Part shown: piece by piece, positions 13,421-23,820 of the stretch
Layout of the letters: every line of letters starts with the position of its first letter
Numbering within the stretch: position 1 is the first letter of the stretch
Source: Girardinichthys multiradiatus
Lineage: Eukaryota; Chordata; Actinopteri; Cyprinodontiformes; Goodeidae
Direction: 5' to 3'
Length of the DNA stretch: 64,000 bases
NCBI RefSeq assembly: GCF_021462225.1
Contig: NC_061794.1
Span: forward strand, 18,679,784 to 18,743,783
Translations under genes and position numbers: made by a program
The notes under the pieces: model-generated
The model's input: only the letters and a program-made list of their open reading frames with translations
Databases searched by the model: none
Told to the model about the DNA's origin: nothing

Positions 13421-15027
13421 TACAGTCCAGACCAAACGTTTGGACACACCTTCTCATTCAAAGAATTTTCTTTATTTTCATGACTATGAATATTGTATCT
13501 TCACACTGAAGGCATCAAAACTATGAATTAACACATGTGGAATTATATACTGAACAAAAAAGTGTGAAACAACTGAAAATATGTCTTATATTCTGGGTTC
13601 TTCAAAGTAGCCACCTTTTGCTTTGATTACTGCTCTGCACATTCTTGGCATTCTGTTGATGAGCTTCAAGAGGTAGTCACCTGAAATGGTTTTCACTTCA
13701 CAGGTGTGCCCTGTCAGGTTTAATAAGTGGGATTTCAAGCCTTATAAATGGGGTTGGGACCATCAGTTGTGTTGTGCAGGAGGTGGATACAATACACAGC
13801 TGATAGACCTACTGAATAGACTGTTAGAATTTGTATTATGGCAAGAAAAAAGCAGCTAAGTAAAGAAAAACAAGTGGCCATCATTACTTTAAGAAATGAA
13901 GGTCAGTCAGTCTGAACAATTGGGAAAACTTTGAAAGTGTCCCCAAGTGCAGTCGCAAAAACCATCAAGCGCTACAAAGAAACTGGCTCGCATGAGGACC
14001 GCCCCAGGAAAGGAAGACCAAGAGTCACCTCTGCTGCGGACGATAAGTTCATCCGAGTCACCAGCCTCAGAAATCGCAGGTTAACAGCAGCTCAGATTAG
14101 AGAACAGGTCAATGCCACACAGAGTTCTAGCAGCAGACACATCTCTAGAACAACTGTTAAGAGGAGACTGTGTGAATCAGGCCTTCATGGTAAAATAGCT
14201 GCTAGGAAACCACTGCTGAGGACAGGCAACAAGCAGAAGAGACGTGTTTGGGCTAAAGAACACAAGGAATGGACATTAGACCAGTGGAAATCTGTGCTTT
14301 GGTCTGATGAGTCCAAGTTTGAGATCTTTGGTTCCAACCACTGTGTCTTTGTGCGGCACATAAGAGGTGAACGGATGGACTCTACATGCCTGGTTCCCAC
14401 CGTGAAGCATGGAGGAGGAGGTGTGATGGTGTGGGGTTGCTTTGCTGGTGACACTGTTGGGGATTTATTCAAAATTGAAGGCATACCGAACCAGCATGGC
14501 TACCACAGCATCTTGCTATTCCATCCGGTTTGCGTTTAGTTGGACCATCATTTATTTTTCAACAGGACAATGACCCCAAACACACCTCCAGGCTGTGTTA
14601 GGGCTATTTGACCAAGAGTGATGGGGTGACCTGGCCTCCACAGTCACCGGACCTGAACCCAATCGAGATGGTTTGGGGTGAGCTGGACCGCAGAGTGAAG
14701 GCAAAAGGGCCAACAAGTGCTAAGCATCTCTGGGAACTCCTTCAAGACTGTTGGAAAACCATTTCAGGTGACTACCTCTTGAAGCTCATCAACAGAATAC
14801 CAAGAGTGTGCGGAGCAGTAATCAAAGCAAAAGGTGGCTACTTTGAAGAACCTAGAATATAAGACATATTTTCAGTTGTTTCACACTTTTTTGTTCAGTA
14901 TATAATTCCACATGTGTTAATTCATAGTTTTGATGCCTTCAGTGTGAAGCTACAATATTCATAGTCATGAAAATAAAGAAAACTCTTTGAATGAGAAGGT
15001 GTGTCCAAACCTTTGGTCTGTACTGTA
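13421..15027 (+). mobile_element. Tc1-like DNA transposon, nearly full length (family A)
   Basis: The element starts after TA at 13421-13422 with CAGTCCAGACC and ends with GGTCTGTACTG before TA at 15026-15027, the TA target-site duplication of the Tc1/mariner superfamily. The terminal inverted repeats are about 272 bp (13423-13694 and 14754-15025) and nearly identical. The right repeat overlaps the last ~35 codons of the transposase frame. A pseudogenised DDE transposase lies between them. A second, truncated copy of the same family is at 37246-38120. Confidence 0.93.
13838..14862 (+). pseudogene. Tc1-like transposase pseudogene (family A, copy 1)
   Basis: The frame opens at ATG 13838 (MARKKQLSKEKQ). 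It has an N-terminal paired-type helix-turn-helix region (SPSAVAKTIKRYKETGS), then GRPRVTSAAD, then the DDE catalytic domain. The first Asp is in VLWSDESKFEIFG (about 14298-14336), the second in FQQDNDPKHTS (about 14559-14590) and the Glu in PDLNPIEMVWGELD (about 14650-14690). All three catalytic residues are still encoded, but the gene is broken. There is a TGA at 13913-13915, a 10-base deletion near 14516 that shifts frame, a TAG near 14598, and a deletion near 14617 relative to the other copy. The frame ends with TAA at 14860-14862. It is an inactive remnant. Confidence 0.92.
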
Positions 15028-16399
15028 TGACTCCTGAAAGACAAAGTATGATTAAAGGGATGTAAATACACAGAAAAGACTCCCAAGAATAAAATATATA
15101 CATATTTAGAAAAACTGATCAATTGACCTGTGCCATTTTGTTATGTCATCAAAGACATACACTTGCATTTTTGGAAATGTACATTTTATTTTGATTAAGA
15201 ACATTTTTATAACAAAAGAACAAAACTATTAAAGAAAACAACATGTTGCTTTATATGTGACAAACTATATGTGAAGTCAGTGTGTTTTACAGAAAAGTCT
15301 GGCTAGGAGCTTTTAATAAACAGCTACATAGCAACATGTCTTTCAACAAGCCATTTTACAGACGAACTTCAATGCAGGTCAATTGCAATTAATGCCTTTT
15401 TCATTTGATACAGTAAAGTATGAAAAGGACAAAAAAACTAAAATAAATGATTTAACCCCTCTCAAAAATTGAATCAAATTATGATAAACTATATTGTAAT
15501 AAATCTAAACCGTACATATGACCAGCTCTACTCCAAAGCTGCAGCTGAAGCTCTGATGGGGACCAGATAGGGGACCAAAACTCTGGATGGCAGCTTTACA
15601 TTCAGAAAATAAACACATAGAAAATGGCAACAAGCAGAGATAAAAGGGCCAATCAGTCCACTGGTACACTGTCACCATGGCAACTTGGTCTGATCATGTT
15701 CAAAACAGGGATGTTAGAACTGATGTGGCATTTTTATCTGTCTTTTTCATGGAGCTCCTATGCAACTTGTTCAGTTTTCGTTTAAGCTCTGTTTAAAGTT
15801 GTGACAAGTTAAAGATTGTAAAGAAGAGTGTGTAAAAAAAGGAACCATGTTACTATTTATTGTTTATTTAAAAAACATCAACACAAATTAATCAACTTGC
15901 TTTATTAATATGATTTATTATTGCTGCAGATCCTGATTGCCAAACGGTGATAATGTTTGTCAGTGTTTATTTAATTAGGTTTTTAGTCCTTGTGTGAAAT
16001 TTGTTACAGAAAAAAATCACTCATGATCTCACTTTCGGCTTTTTCATCTTTACTTCGAACTTGTATAAGTTGTGTCAGACAGATTATTTATCATTATTTA
16101 TCAATTTGTTTGTTTCTTAGCTCTCAGTAATCTTTACCAAGATATGTTTTAAATGACTAGTTAAAAAGTAAACGGCAAACATGGAAACAGGTCATTTAAT
16201 TAAATAGGTCATATTTGTATTTTTCGCTACAGCTCACCACTGTCAATAGGTAAATAATGATATTTTTCTAATTAGGGATGCAAAGAATAATAAGACTGAC
16301 TCCCTGCTAAGGTAGAATAAATAGATAACATTTAAATTTACTGTATTTGTCATTTATAACTAAAGAGCAACTGCTGTATTCAGAATCAAATGGTCCATC

Positions 16400-17520
16400 T
16401 GTGGGTTTTATTATGACGGGTCTATTTCAGCTCTCATCTATTTACAACTTTCCCTAACCTCTCACTCCCACAGTGTCTTGTCACCAGCAGTTATCCCGGT
16501 ACCCAAAATATGCGCAGTCAACTGCCTTAATGACTGTCACCCTTTCACACTATCATCACCTAGTGTTTTTAGAGGTACCTTCTCTCAGCCATTTCTGACC
16601 TGCCATCCCTACTATTTTGACCGGCACTGGCCTGCATACTGAGCAAACAGATGACGCATTGATTGGTTCTCCACTCATATCTTGAACAGGACCACACCTC
16701 TGTAAAAAAGCTATTTTTGGATTTCCCATCAGCATTAAGCAAAATCATTTCCTACAAACTGATTCAAAAACAAAGCAACCTTGAATTAGGAAATTGACTG
16801 TGTTCATTGTTGTGAACAACAGCCCAGATAATGTTGGGCTGGGTGGTCACACATAACCCACCTTAATACTAAAAATTGGCACACCACAAGGATGAATCCT
16901 CAGCTCTCTTGTTTGTTTCCTTTTTAACCCTTCAGAGTTCCCCATACACTATAATAACACAATAGTTCAATTTGCTGATGACACCACCATCCTATTACTA
17001 ATGAAAAATAATGACATATCCTATAGGAAGGAGGTTCTTCTACTGACAGAGCGGTACACTTATACTTACTTGAACTAAAAAATCACAAAAACCAAATAAA
17101 TAATCATGGATTTCAAAAACTTACAGAATGTTGAGAACCTGTCCCTCTTCATACACAGAGAAAAGCCTGAGACCTTTAAAGTTCTCTGAGTACATATCTC
17201 AGCTGACCTGAGCTTGACCACGCAAATCCCTTCTCTGGTGAGGATTGCAGCATAGAGACCATGTTTCCTCTGGACCCAACGTAAAGCTTCGTCAGCTCCG
17301 TCAGGATTTTTTTGACCACTTTCTGTCGGTCACCAGTAGAGAGCCTCCTGGCCTACTGCACCACAGTATGAATTAAAAGCTGCACTGGTCAACACAAGAA
17401 AGACCTGCAGAGAGTAGTAAAGGCAGCAGAACACATCATTGGCACACAACTCTCCCTCCTCAGTGGCATAAACATTGACTTTCTTCTCAGTCTGACAGGT
17501 GAAACATATCACCATCATTA
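16400..17520 (+). pseudogene. Decayed LINE reverse-transcriptase region
   Basis: The + strand, with many stops and frameshifts, gives pieces of an L2/Rex-like RT. These include a VIPVPK...CLND block (about 16490-16535), GTPQG (about 16878-16895, followed by a stop) and VQFADDTTIL (about 16966-16996), which contains the catalytic F/YADD box. A later block resembles the post-RT segment ending near 17517. The C-terminal LINE fragment at 36686-37207 appears to be of the same clade. The 5' edge is vague. A Tc1 element begins 7 bases past the recognisable part. Confidence 0.65.
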
Positions 17521-17526
17521 CCTATA

Positions 17527-18612
17527 CAGGTCCTTCTCAAAATATTAGCATATTGTGATAAAGTTCATTATTTTCCATAATGTAATGATGAAAATTTAAC
17601 ATTCATATATTTTAGATTAATTGCACACTAACTGAAATATTTCACGTCTTTTATTGTCTTAATACGGATGATTGTTGCATACAGCTCATGAAAACCCAAA
17701 ATTCCTATCTCACAAAACTAGCATATTTCATCCGACCAAAAAAAGAAAAGTGTTTTTAATACAAAAAAAGGTCAACCTTCAAATAATCATGTACAGTTAT
17801 GCACTCAATACTTGGTCGGGAATCCTTTGGCAGAAATTACTGCTTCAATGCGGCGTGGCATGGAGGCAATCAGCCTGTGGCACTGCTGAGGTCTTATGGA
17901 GGCCCAGGATGCTTCGATAGCGGCCTTTAGCTCATCCAGAGTGTTGGGTCTTGATTCTCTCAACGTTCTCTTCACAATATCCCACAGATTCTCTATGGGG
18001 TTCAAGTCAGGAGACTTGGCAGGCCAATTGAGCACAGTGATACCATGGTCCCTCAAGGTCTGGAATCGGCCCTTCTCCACAATCTTCCTCAGGGTCACCT
18101 CTTCTCGTTGTGCAGCGTTTTCTGCAACACTTTTTCCTTCCCACAGACTTCCCACTGAGGTGCCTTGATACAGCACTCTGGGAACAGCCTATTCGTTCAG
18201 AAATTTCTTTCTGTGTCTTACCCTCTTGCTTGAGGGTGTCATAGTGGCCTTCTGGACAGCAGTCAGGTCGGCAGTCTTACCCATGATTGGGGTTTTGAGT
18301 GATAAACCAGGCTGGGAGTTTTAAAGGCCTCAGGAATCTTTTGCAGGTGTTTAGAGTTAACTCGTTGATTCAGATGATTAGGTTCATAGCTTGTTTAGAG
18401 ACCCTTTTAATGATATGCTAATTTTGTGAGATAGGAATTTTGGGTTTTCATGAGCTGTATGCCAAAATCATCCGTATTAAGACAATAAAAGACTTGAAAT
18501 ATTTCAGTTAGTGTGCAATAAATCTAAAATATATGAATGTAAAATTTTCATCATGACATTATGGAAAATAATGAACTTTATCACAATATGCTAATATTTT
18601 GAGAAGGACCTG
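17527..18612 (-). mobile_element. Tc1-like transposon, internally deleted derivative (family C)
   Basis: It is bounded by TA dinucleotides (17525-17526 and 18613-18614). The ends are CAGGTCCTTCTCAAAATATT and its reverse complement. Terminal inverted repeats of 200 bp (17527-17726 and 18413-18612) differ at only a few positions, so the copy looks fairly young. It carries a shortened transposase reading frame on the - strand. At about 1.09 kb it is shorter than the ~1.6 kb usual for Tc1 elements, so it is a non-autonomous derivative. Confidence 0.92.
17803..18285 (-). pseudogene. Truncated Tc1-like transposase (family C)
   Basis: On the - strand the frame begins with ATG at 18283-18285 (MGKTADLTAVQKATM), runs about 30 codons and then meets a stop. 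A downstream block follows, with EEVTLRKIVEKGRFQTLRDHG, the catalytic-Glu region SPDLNPIENLWDIVKRTLRE, and the C-terminus RLIASMPRRIEAVISAKG. The helix-turn-helix core and the first Asp of the DDE triad are missing. An internal deletion has joined the N-terminal start to the C-terminal third. It cannot encode an active enzyme. Confidence 0.85.
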
Positions 18613-19519
18613 TATAGCTGCACACTGTATTTTTAAATGTTTTTTTATTACTTTACACGATATGAATTTGCGCGATCTTGAGAACGGCTAAACACTCTGC
18701 ATGCACTGATTTCATGAATGCACTTAAGGTTTATTTGATAAATTTGGTTAAAAACAGAATGAATGGACAATATGTCTGATAGTGAACATTTGTGAAATTC
18801 GGTCTTCCTCTTTTTTGAAACTCAGCGAACTAGAATTATCCATTACTTTCAGCTGAATGGCAAAAGCATAACTCGCTGAGCAATATGTTGACGGTTATAT
18901 AACTGGCATACAGCAAACAAACCAAAACTACAGCTGTATTCTCCTCAACCTGTTCTAGGATAATATATTCCCGTTGGTGTTTGTTTTTGGAGCTCATATA
19001 CTCAGCACATTTGAGTCATGATCCCCAGTGACTTGTACCTGCTAGGATGTTGCACCAGGTTTGAACCTCACTCATCAGAGTAGTATCTCCTTTTGAATTT
19101 GCAAACTGAGTGTTTCCTTCAAAAGAAATTTACTCTAACCAGAATGCTGGAACTTACTTATACATCATATTTACCTATGAAACACAGATAAACATGTTAC
19201 ACCCTTGCATGTAATCCACAATTAGAACAGCAGGCCTGTCAATGTCACCATTAATCAAAGAAGCAGCCAAGATGCCCATGGTAACTCTGGAGGGGCTGCA
19301 GAAGTCCACATTTCAGGTGTGAGAGTCTGTTGACAGGATAATGATTAGTTATGCACTCTACAGATATGTCCTCTATGGAAGAGTGGCAGAAACAAAGCTA
19401 TTGTTAAAATAAAGCCAGAAGACTTCCTGTTAGCTGTTTGTCCTACATGCAAAACACAGTGTGTGGAAGGCAACTCACACTGCACAACGCTTTGAACATA
19501 CCATCAGCAAGCAGAAATA

Positions 19520-20120
19520 TAGTGATGGCAGCATCGTGCTGTGAGAATGCTTTCCTTCAGCCTGGACAGAGAAGCTGGTTAGAGTGGCTTGGATCCTTTC
19601 ATCAGAGGCATCAGCGTTGCACCTAGCCAAGTCTCGGGTCCACTATTCTATCCTGTCTCTGTACACTTCAGAGGGATGCATCTAATGTGTTTAAAGGTTA
19701 CAACTGAGGCACGTTAATTGGCTAGATGTTCCACTCCCAGTGTGTGTTCCCCTCTAAACATACAGGCAGAGCTATAATGAAAAGATTTCAATCAAAGCTT
19801 ATTCATGAAAGTGTGCCAAGGAGTGGCCCTGTCAAAGCCAAGGTGTAAATGTGATTCAGAGTCTGTTGCAAGACTTGGAAAATTGCTGTTCACAGATTCT
19901 CTTCATCAAATATAGCTAAAGAGAGAGAATTTCTCTTTTTAGACGTACAAAATTATTTGAGATCAAAACGTTGTCTCCACTAAAAATTAATTCAAGGGGG
20001 TGGAATAAAAAATGAACGCCACGTGTTTTAGATTTTTTAGAGTGTGTGAAATGTTAAAAACCATGTCTTATTTATCTGGTACATTTTATCTTTTGTCTCA
20101 TTGAATAAAATCTATTGAAG
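19520..20120 (+). mobile_element. Old Tc1-like relic (family B)
   Basis: Degraded + strand matches to a Tc1 family also seen at 36102-37245 and 40905-41423. Matching blocks are GCAGCATCGTGCTGTGAGAA (19531), a GGACAGAGAAGCTGGTTAG block (19563), a GGCAGAGCTATAATG block (19764), GACTTGGAAAATTGCTGTTC (19873) and CAAGGGGGTGGAATA (19994). The last of these corresponds to the 3' part of the element. A non-matching stretch (about 19600-19760) interrupts it. Many substitutions indicate age. Confidence 0.7.
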
Positions 20121-20663
20121 TCTGTGTTTGTAACATGAAGAATATTAATACTATCCTTTTTTTTACATGCGTCAAAGTGCCACATAGAACAACGCAAAAC
20201 ATGGGAGTATGTCTGTGTATAAATGTTAATCAGCATCACAGAGAATAAAGCTACATGATCTAAGGGCTTTATAAGAAGATAATCTCAAAACAATTGTTTT
20301 TAGTTTACATTCACAGTGTTGTTAACATAAAAAAATGATGATATGTCCTGCTTATCTTAGTTAATACCTGTGCGCCCCCAGTATTGCCCTCAATGCTGTT
20401 TAATACGTTACTGCAGCCTAAAATCCTTAAATACCTCAGAGGTATAGATCTTTAAAAATCTCCTCTGAAAGCTTTGTGTTACACACAGAAAGACCACTTC
20501 ACCAACATGATGAATGGTAATTAGAAACCACAGGGTTGTAAATTAGATCAGAGCTTCACACCCTTGCATAATGTTACAGCAGAGGAAGCATTCCAATGCA
20601 GTTATGTGAAGATGACGAATGCATCTTAAAACAAATCTTTTGTCCGTTTGCTTTTCTCCTCAG

Positions 20664-20762
20664 GTTGAAGGAGAGGAAGAGCAGAAACATTTTGAAGAGG
20701 GCAAGGCACGTTACCTCCAGAACAAAGCAAAGAGACTTGCAGAAAAGGAGCGTTTGCAGTGA
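20664..20762 (+). CDS. acot7: Acyl-CoA thioesterase 7, last coding exon
   Basis: The 33 codons (including TGA at 20760-20762) encode a charged C-terminal tail: VEGEEEQKHFEEGKARYLQ, then NKAKRLAEKERLQ. It matches the end of vertebrate ACOT7, where the acidic stretch is followed by RFEEGKGRYLQMKAKR. The acceptor is a pyrimidine-rich tract (tgcttttctcctcag) ending at 20663. The exon starts in phase 0, which fits the upstream donor at 2425/2426. The tail lies outside the hotdog fold and is probably helical. Together with the exon at 2241 it fixes the gene on the + strand and ends the coding sequence here. Confidence 0.93.
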   Translation, partial: VEGEEEQKHFEEGKARYLQNKAKRLAEKERLQ

Positions 20763-21200
20763 CACTGTGGCTCAGCTGAATCAACAGCAGAAACATAGTT
20801 TTATTGATCCCACATGGTATATACGCAGTATGAAGGAGTTGATGCCTCTCTGTTATTGTAGCCTGTTAAACCGTATTGTGTGACCCTGTTTTACAGCAGC
20901 GCTACTCACCAAATTTTTCCCGTATACAGTTGTGCAATATCAATGTAAAAGTAATGGTACTCTTTTTTTTTTAAGTTTAAGGAGAGTTTTATTAATGTAC
21001 TGTATGTTGAAGTATTCCTTATCACTGTTGGCATTAACTAACAGTGGCATTGTAGAAATACTATATTGTTTAGCGGGAATATCTCTAAGCTCTAACTATA
21101 GAGCTTTGGCTTTGAGGTCAGTGCAAAGTGATACTGAGAGTGCAAGGGAAGTGATGAATAAGTGAGTGAATAATAATAAATAAAAGGAGCCAAGCATGAG
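20763..21200 (+). other. acot7: acot7 3' untranslated region (approximate end)
   Basis: The 3' UTR follows the TGA at 20762. Two overlapping AATAAA hexamers (21175-21180 and 21179-21184) are followed by a GT-rich stretch (gcgtgtccttgcttgtttg at about 21217-21235), as expected of a cleavage and polyadenylation region. The exact cleavage site cannot be seen. The length, about 430 nt, is plausible. Confidence 0.65.
21175..21184 (+). terminator. acot7: Tandem AATAAA polyadenylation signal of acot7
   Basis: Two overlapping canonical hexamers lie about 415 bases after the stop codon, with a GT-rich downstream element about 35 bases further on. This is the only such combination in the first kilobase after the stop. 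Confidence 0.65.
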
Positions 21201-22375
21201 TCGGGGACTCTCGCAGCGTGTCCTTGCTTGTTTGATGATAATTATGTCATTGTCTTAGGCATGTCTTGGCAGAGAGGCACATGCCAACCATCTTTTCAGC
21301 ACTGTGTCTTTCACAGAGAATTTATTGGAGCTCAGGGGTTTTGACTCATCCAGTATCTCTCCCCACCTCCTCCTTTCTCCTCTGTTTCCTCCTCAGCATG
21401 TCTGTCACACTCTGACTTCAGCCTGTGTCATGTTCGCATCTGTCTCCATCTCGCAATGTTGCCTTCTTGCTCATTTACTCTATTTATCCTTATGGCTCTT
21501 CTTCTATCCTATCATCTGCCCGCCTTGCTCTCAGTTTGCACAGATGAGATATGAAGATCGCTTTCGGCCTGAAAAGAAACAGAAATGGAAAAACATTTGT
21601 TATTATATTGCCTGATGCAGGAGGTAAGATCAGGACAATGAATAATTCGAGAGAAGAGTCCATGTGACGGTGTGAAAGCTGAATTATCCAGTGGTATCTT
21701 GGTTTAAAAAAGCACACCGTCTTTCTATTATAAAGGCTTTTGTCTCAGTACACAATCAATAATCTGGTTTTACCAGGTTCTAAAATTATCTTTTATCAAA
21801 CCTTGATTGTATTATATAAAGAAACAAAACAGATTCCACATGTCATTATTTATTAAACAAAGCCAAAATGTAAAAGCCAAGTGTGAAAAACAATACACCC
21901 AACGTTTCAATAGCTTGTAGAACCACCTTTAGCAGGAAGTTATTGTCTTACTTTTTCAAGCTCTGTCCACATTAACATCAATATTTAACAAAGGTTTTCT
22001 GCTACGTTTGCACCATTTGTCAACATGCAAACAGATAGTTTGGTTTGAAAAACTGTGCCGCCCACATGCTTCTTTAAAATCAGGGGTTTATTAGAAATAA
22101 TGATGTATCTGTGCTAAAAACCACAACAGCAGTGGAGCAATTTTTTTTAAATGTTATCCTACATTAAACTTGTTCACATTCAATAAACTTCAAATATAAG
22201 TTAAACAAATAAATCACTGAGAAGAAAAGATTGACACTTAAAAAAAGCACGACCTACAATGATTTGTAACCCTGCACCTTTTTAAGCATTCACAAGATCT
22301 ACTTTTGCAGCTTATCGTAATTAGCTTGTGCAGCAAAGATGTGACAGTCTTTTTACATTGGACTCCCACAAACCA
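21201..22375. other. Intergenic DNA after acot7, nothing recognised
   Basis: AT-rich sequence with a pyrimidine-rich patch at about 21350-21560. Open frames on both strands have no recognisable motif. No RNA gene was seen. Confidence 0.5.
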
Positions 22376-22740
22376 TGTACAGTCATATTCAATAAATTTG
22401 AATATGTGTTCCAATGAGGAAAACATATTACAAACACATATATCTGACAATTGTCAGATTAAGAGTATTTTTTTAATTATCTTTAAGCTAGTATAAAACA
22501 TACCTTTCAAAAAGCCCACATTTCTGAATCATCAAAAGATTTTTCTGTTATTCGTCTGATGATATATTCTAATCTTAAATGTGTTTTTATTAGCTGTGAG
22601 CAGAAAATCCTCATAATTATAGAAATAAAGGCTTAAAAACATCAGTTTGTGTGCAGTTAATCTATATAATATGTTTCCATAATGAGCTAAGTTACTGAAA
22701 TAAATATAACTTTTCAACAATATTCTGATCTATTGATTGG
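22376..22740. mobile_element. MITE-like Tc1 relative
   Basis: The left end reads TACAGTCATATTCAATAAAT and the right end near 22720-22737 reads AATATTCTGATCTATTGATT. CAATAAATTTGAATAT and the reverse complement of AATATTCTGATCTATTG form an imperfect terminal inverted repeat. About 360 bp lies between, with no coding capacity. A fish Tc1-derived MITE with similar ends (ATATTCAATAAATTAGAATA type) is known to me. The edges are approximate. Confidence 0.5.
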
Positions 22741-22879
22741 CTCTGTACATGCAGTTCTTTAAAACAAGAAAAAGTCAGTTTTCAAAATATCCAGAGTATT
22801 GTAGCTGATGCCTTAGTTTCTCATGTTGTTATGGAGGATTTGTGGTCCACTGTTCTTTCATACCTATTTTAGCTCAATG

Positions 22880-23440
22880 AGGTTTGAGTGCATTTGTCCA
22901 AATTTTGTCCATTTTCTAATCCAGTTTGAGCCAGGCATCAGCTGTTGGACAGATGGCCTCACATTTGACTCTGAAGGAACTAAGGCATACAGAAGATTCC
23001 ATGATCACTGACATTGTAGATGCCATCAGCATCTACAACGGCTCTTTGAAGAAACCTTCATAATGAGCTACAACAACAATTAATTTCCCTTTGGGATTAA
23101 TAAAGTATTTTTGAATTTAATTGAATTGACTGCAATGTACTGTTGCTGCAAAACAACCCTAAATCATCATCCCTCCAACACCGTGCTAGACAGTTGGTAA
23201 ACATTGTTTGTACTTAAGGACTGGGTTTGTTTTTTCATAAGCATGGTGCTTTTCATTATAGTCAAATATTTATTTGTTGGTGACATCTGTCTAAAGAACC
23301 TTGCTACAGACGTCTTGCTGTTTTTTTCAGTTGAAAACTTTTCAAAGCTGTACTTCAGTATTTGTTTAAGAGACTGGATCCTTTCTTCCTGCAACCCTTT
23401 CAAACAAGCCATACTTGTTCAGTTTTTTACTAATCATAAA
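22880..23440 (-). mobile_element. Tc1-like relic interrupted by a LINE 3' tail
   Basis: The + strand shows the reverse complement of a Tc1 transposase region. The blocks are GATGGCCTCACATTTGACTC (22953), AAGGCATACAGAAGATTCCA (22982), GCTGCAAAACAACCCTAAAT (23144), ATCATCCCTCCAACACCGTG (23165) and GCTAGACAGTTGGTA (23185). Between about 23015 and 23115 these blocks are separated by an unrelated insert (next entry). The coding frame is destroyed. Confidence 0.65.
23025..23118 (+). mobile_element. 3' tail of a LINE inserted in the Tc1 relic
   Basis: The segment ends with CAATTAATTTCCCTTTGGGATTAATAAAGTATTT followed by a TGAATTTAATTGAATTGA simple repeat (about 23082-23130; sequence given here in two parts). 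This is the classic 3' terminus of Rex/RTE-type fish LINEs: an ATTTCCC..GGGATTAATAAAGTA box and then a short tandem tail. Only about 100 bp was inserted, a severe 5' truncation typical of LINE integration. The + orientation follows from the tail. Confidence 0.65.
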
Positions 23441-23751
23441 TTGTAACATTTGTCATGCAAACTGAGGCCTGTAAAGTCTGAGATGAGTTTTTGTTTTTTG
23501 GGTTTTCTGTTCCGGCGTGTCAGACATACCGTATAGAGCAGATTGCCTACATGTACAAGGGCAGTTTTCTCTACAAAAAGCATATCTCAAGACAGTATCC
23601 TTATTTCTTATTTGAATTTATTAAATCCAGATTTAATCCAGCATCAAAGCAGGTAGGCCACATTTATGTTATAGTAACTTGTATGTTATAGTAACTAGTA
23701 ACTTATAGCAACTTGTGTTTGTATGACCTTCAACCATATGGAGTACTAGTG

Positions 23752-23820
23752 TGTTGGTGCGTGGGTGTATGTGTGTGTGTATGTGTGTGTGTGTGTGTAT
23801 GTGTGGGTAGGTGGGCATAT
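23752..23820 (+). repeat. (GT)n-rich microsatellite
   Basis: Imperfect GT/TATG repeats, with the longest uninterrupted GT run at about 23783-23798. It directly precedes the GC-rich low-complexity block. Confidence 0.9.

Larger units (their letters stand above)
2426..20663 (+). other. acot7: Last coding intron of acot7 (18.2 kb)
   Basis: The intron is bounded by GTTGGT at 2426 and a pyrimidine-rich tract ending in CTCAG at 20663; phase 0 on both sides keeps the acot7 frame. It is AT-rich and holds several transposon insertions, listed separately. I see no structured element in 2426-8760, 9113-10500, 10580-13420, 15028-16380 or 18615-19510, other than short poly-A/T runs (for example 5053-5069). 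Small open frames there have no recognisable similarity. Confidence 0.85.

Noticed and set aside
14185..14484. 99-codon - strand frame over the Tc1 transposase (and the similar frame at 37252-37521)
   Set aside because: An antisense shadow of the transposase coding strand.
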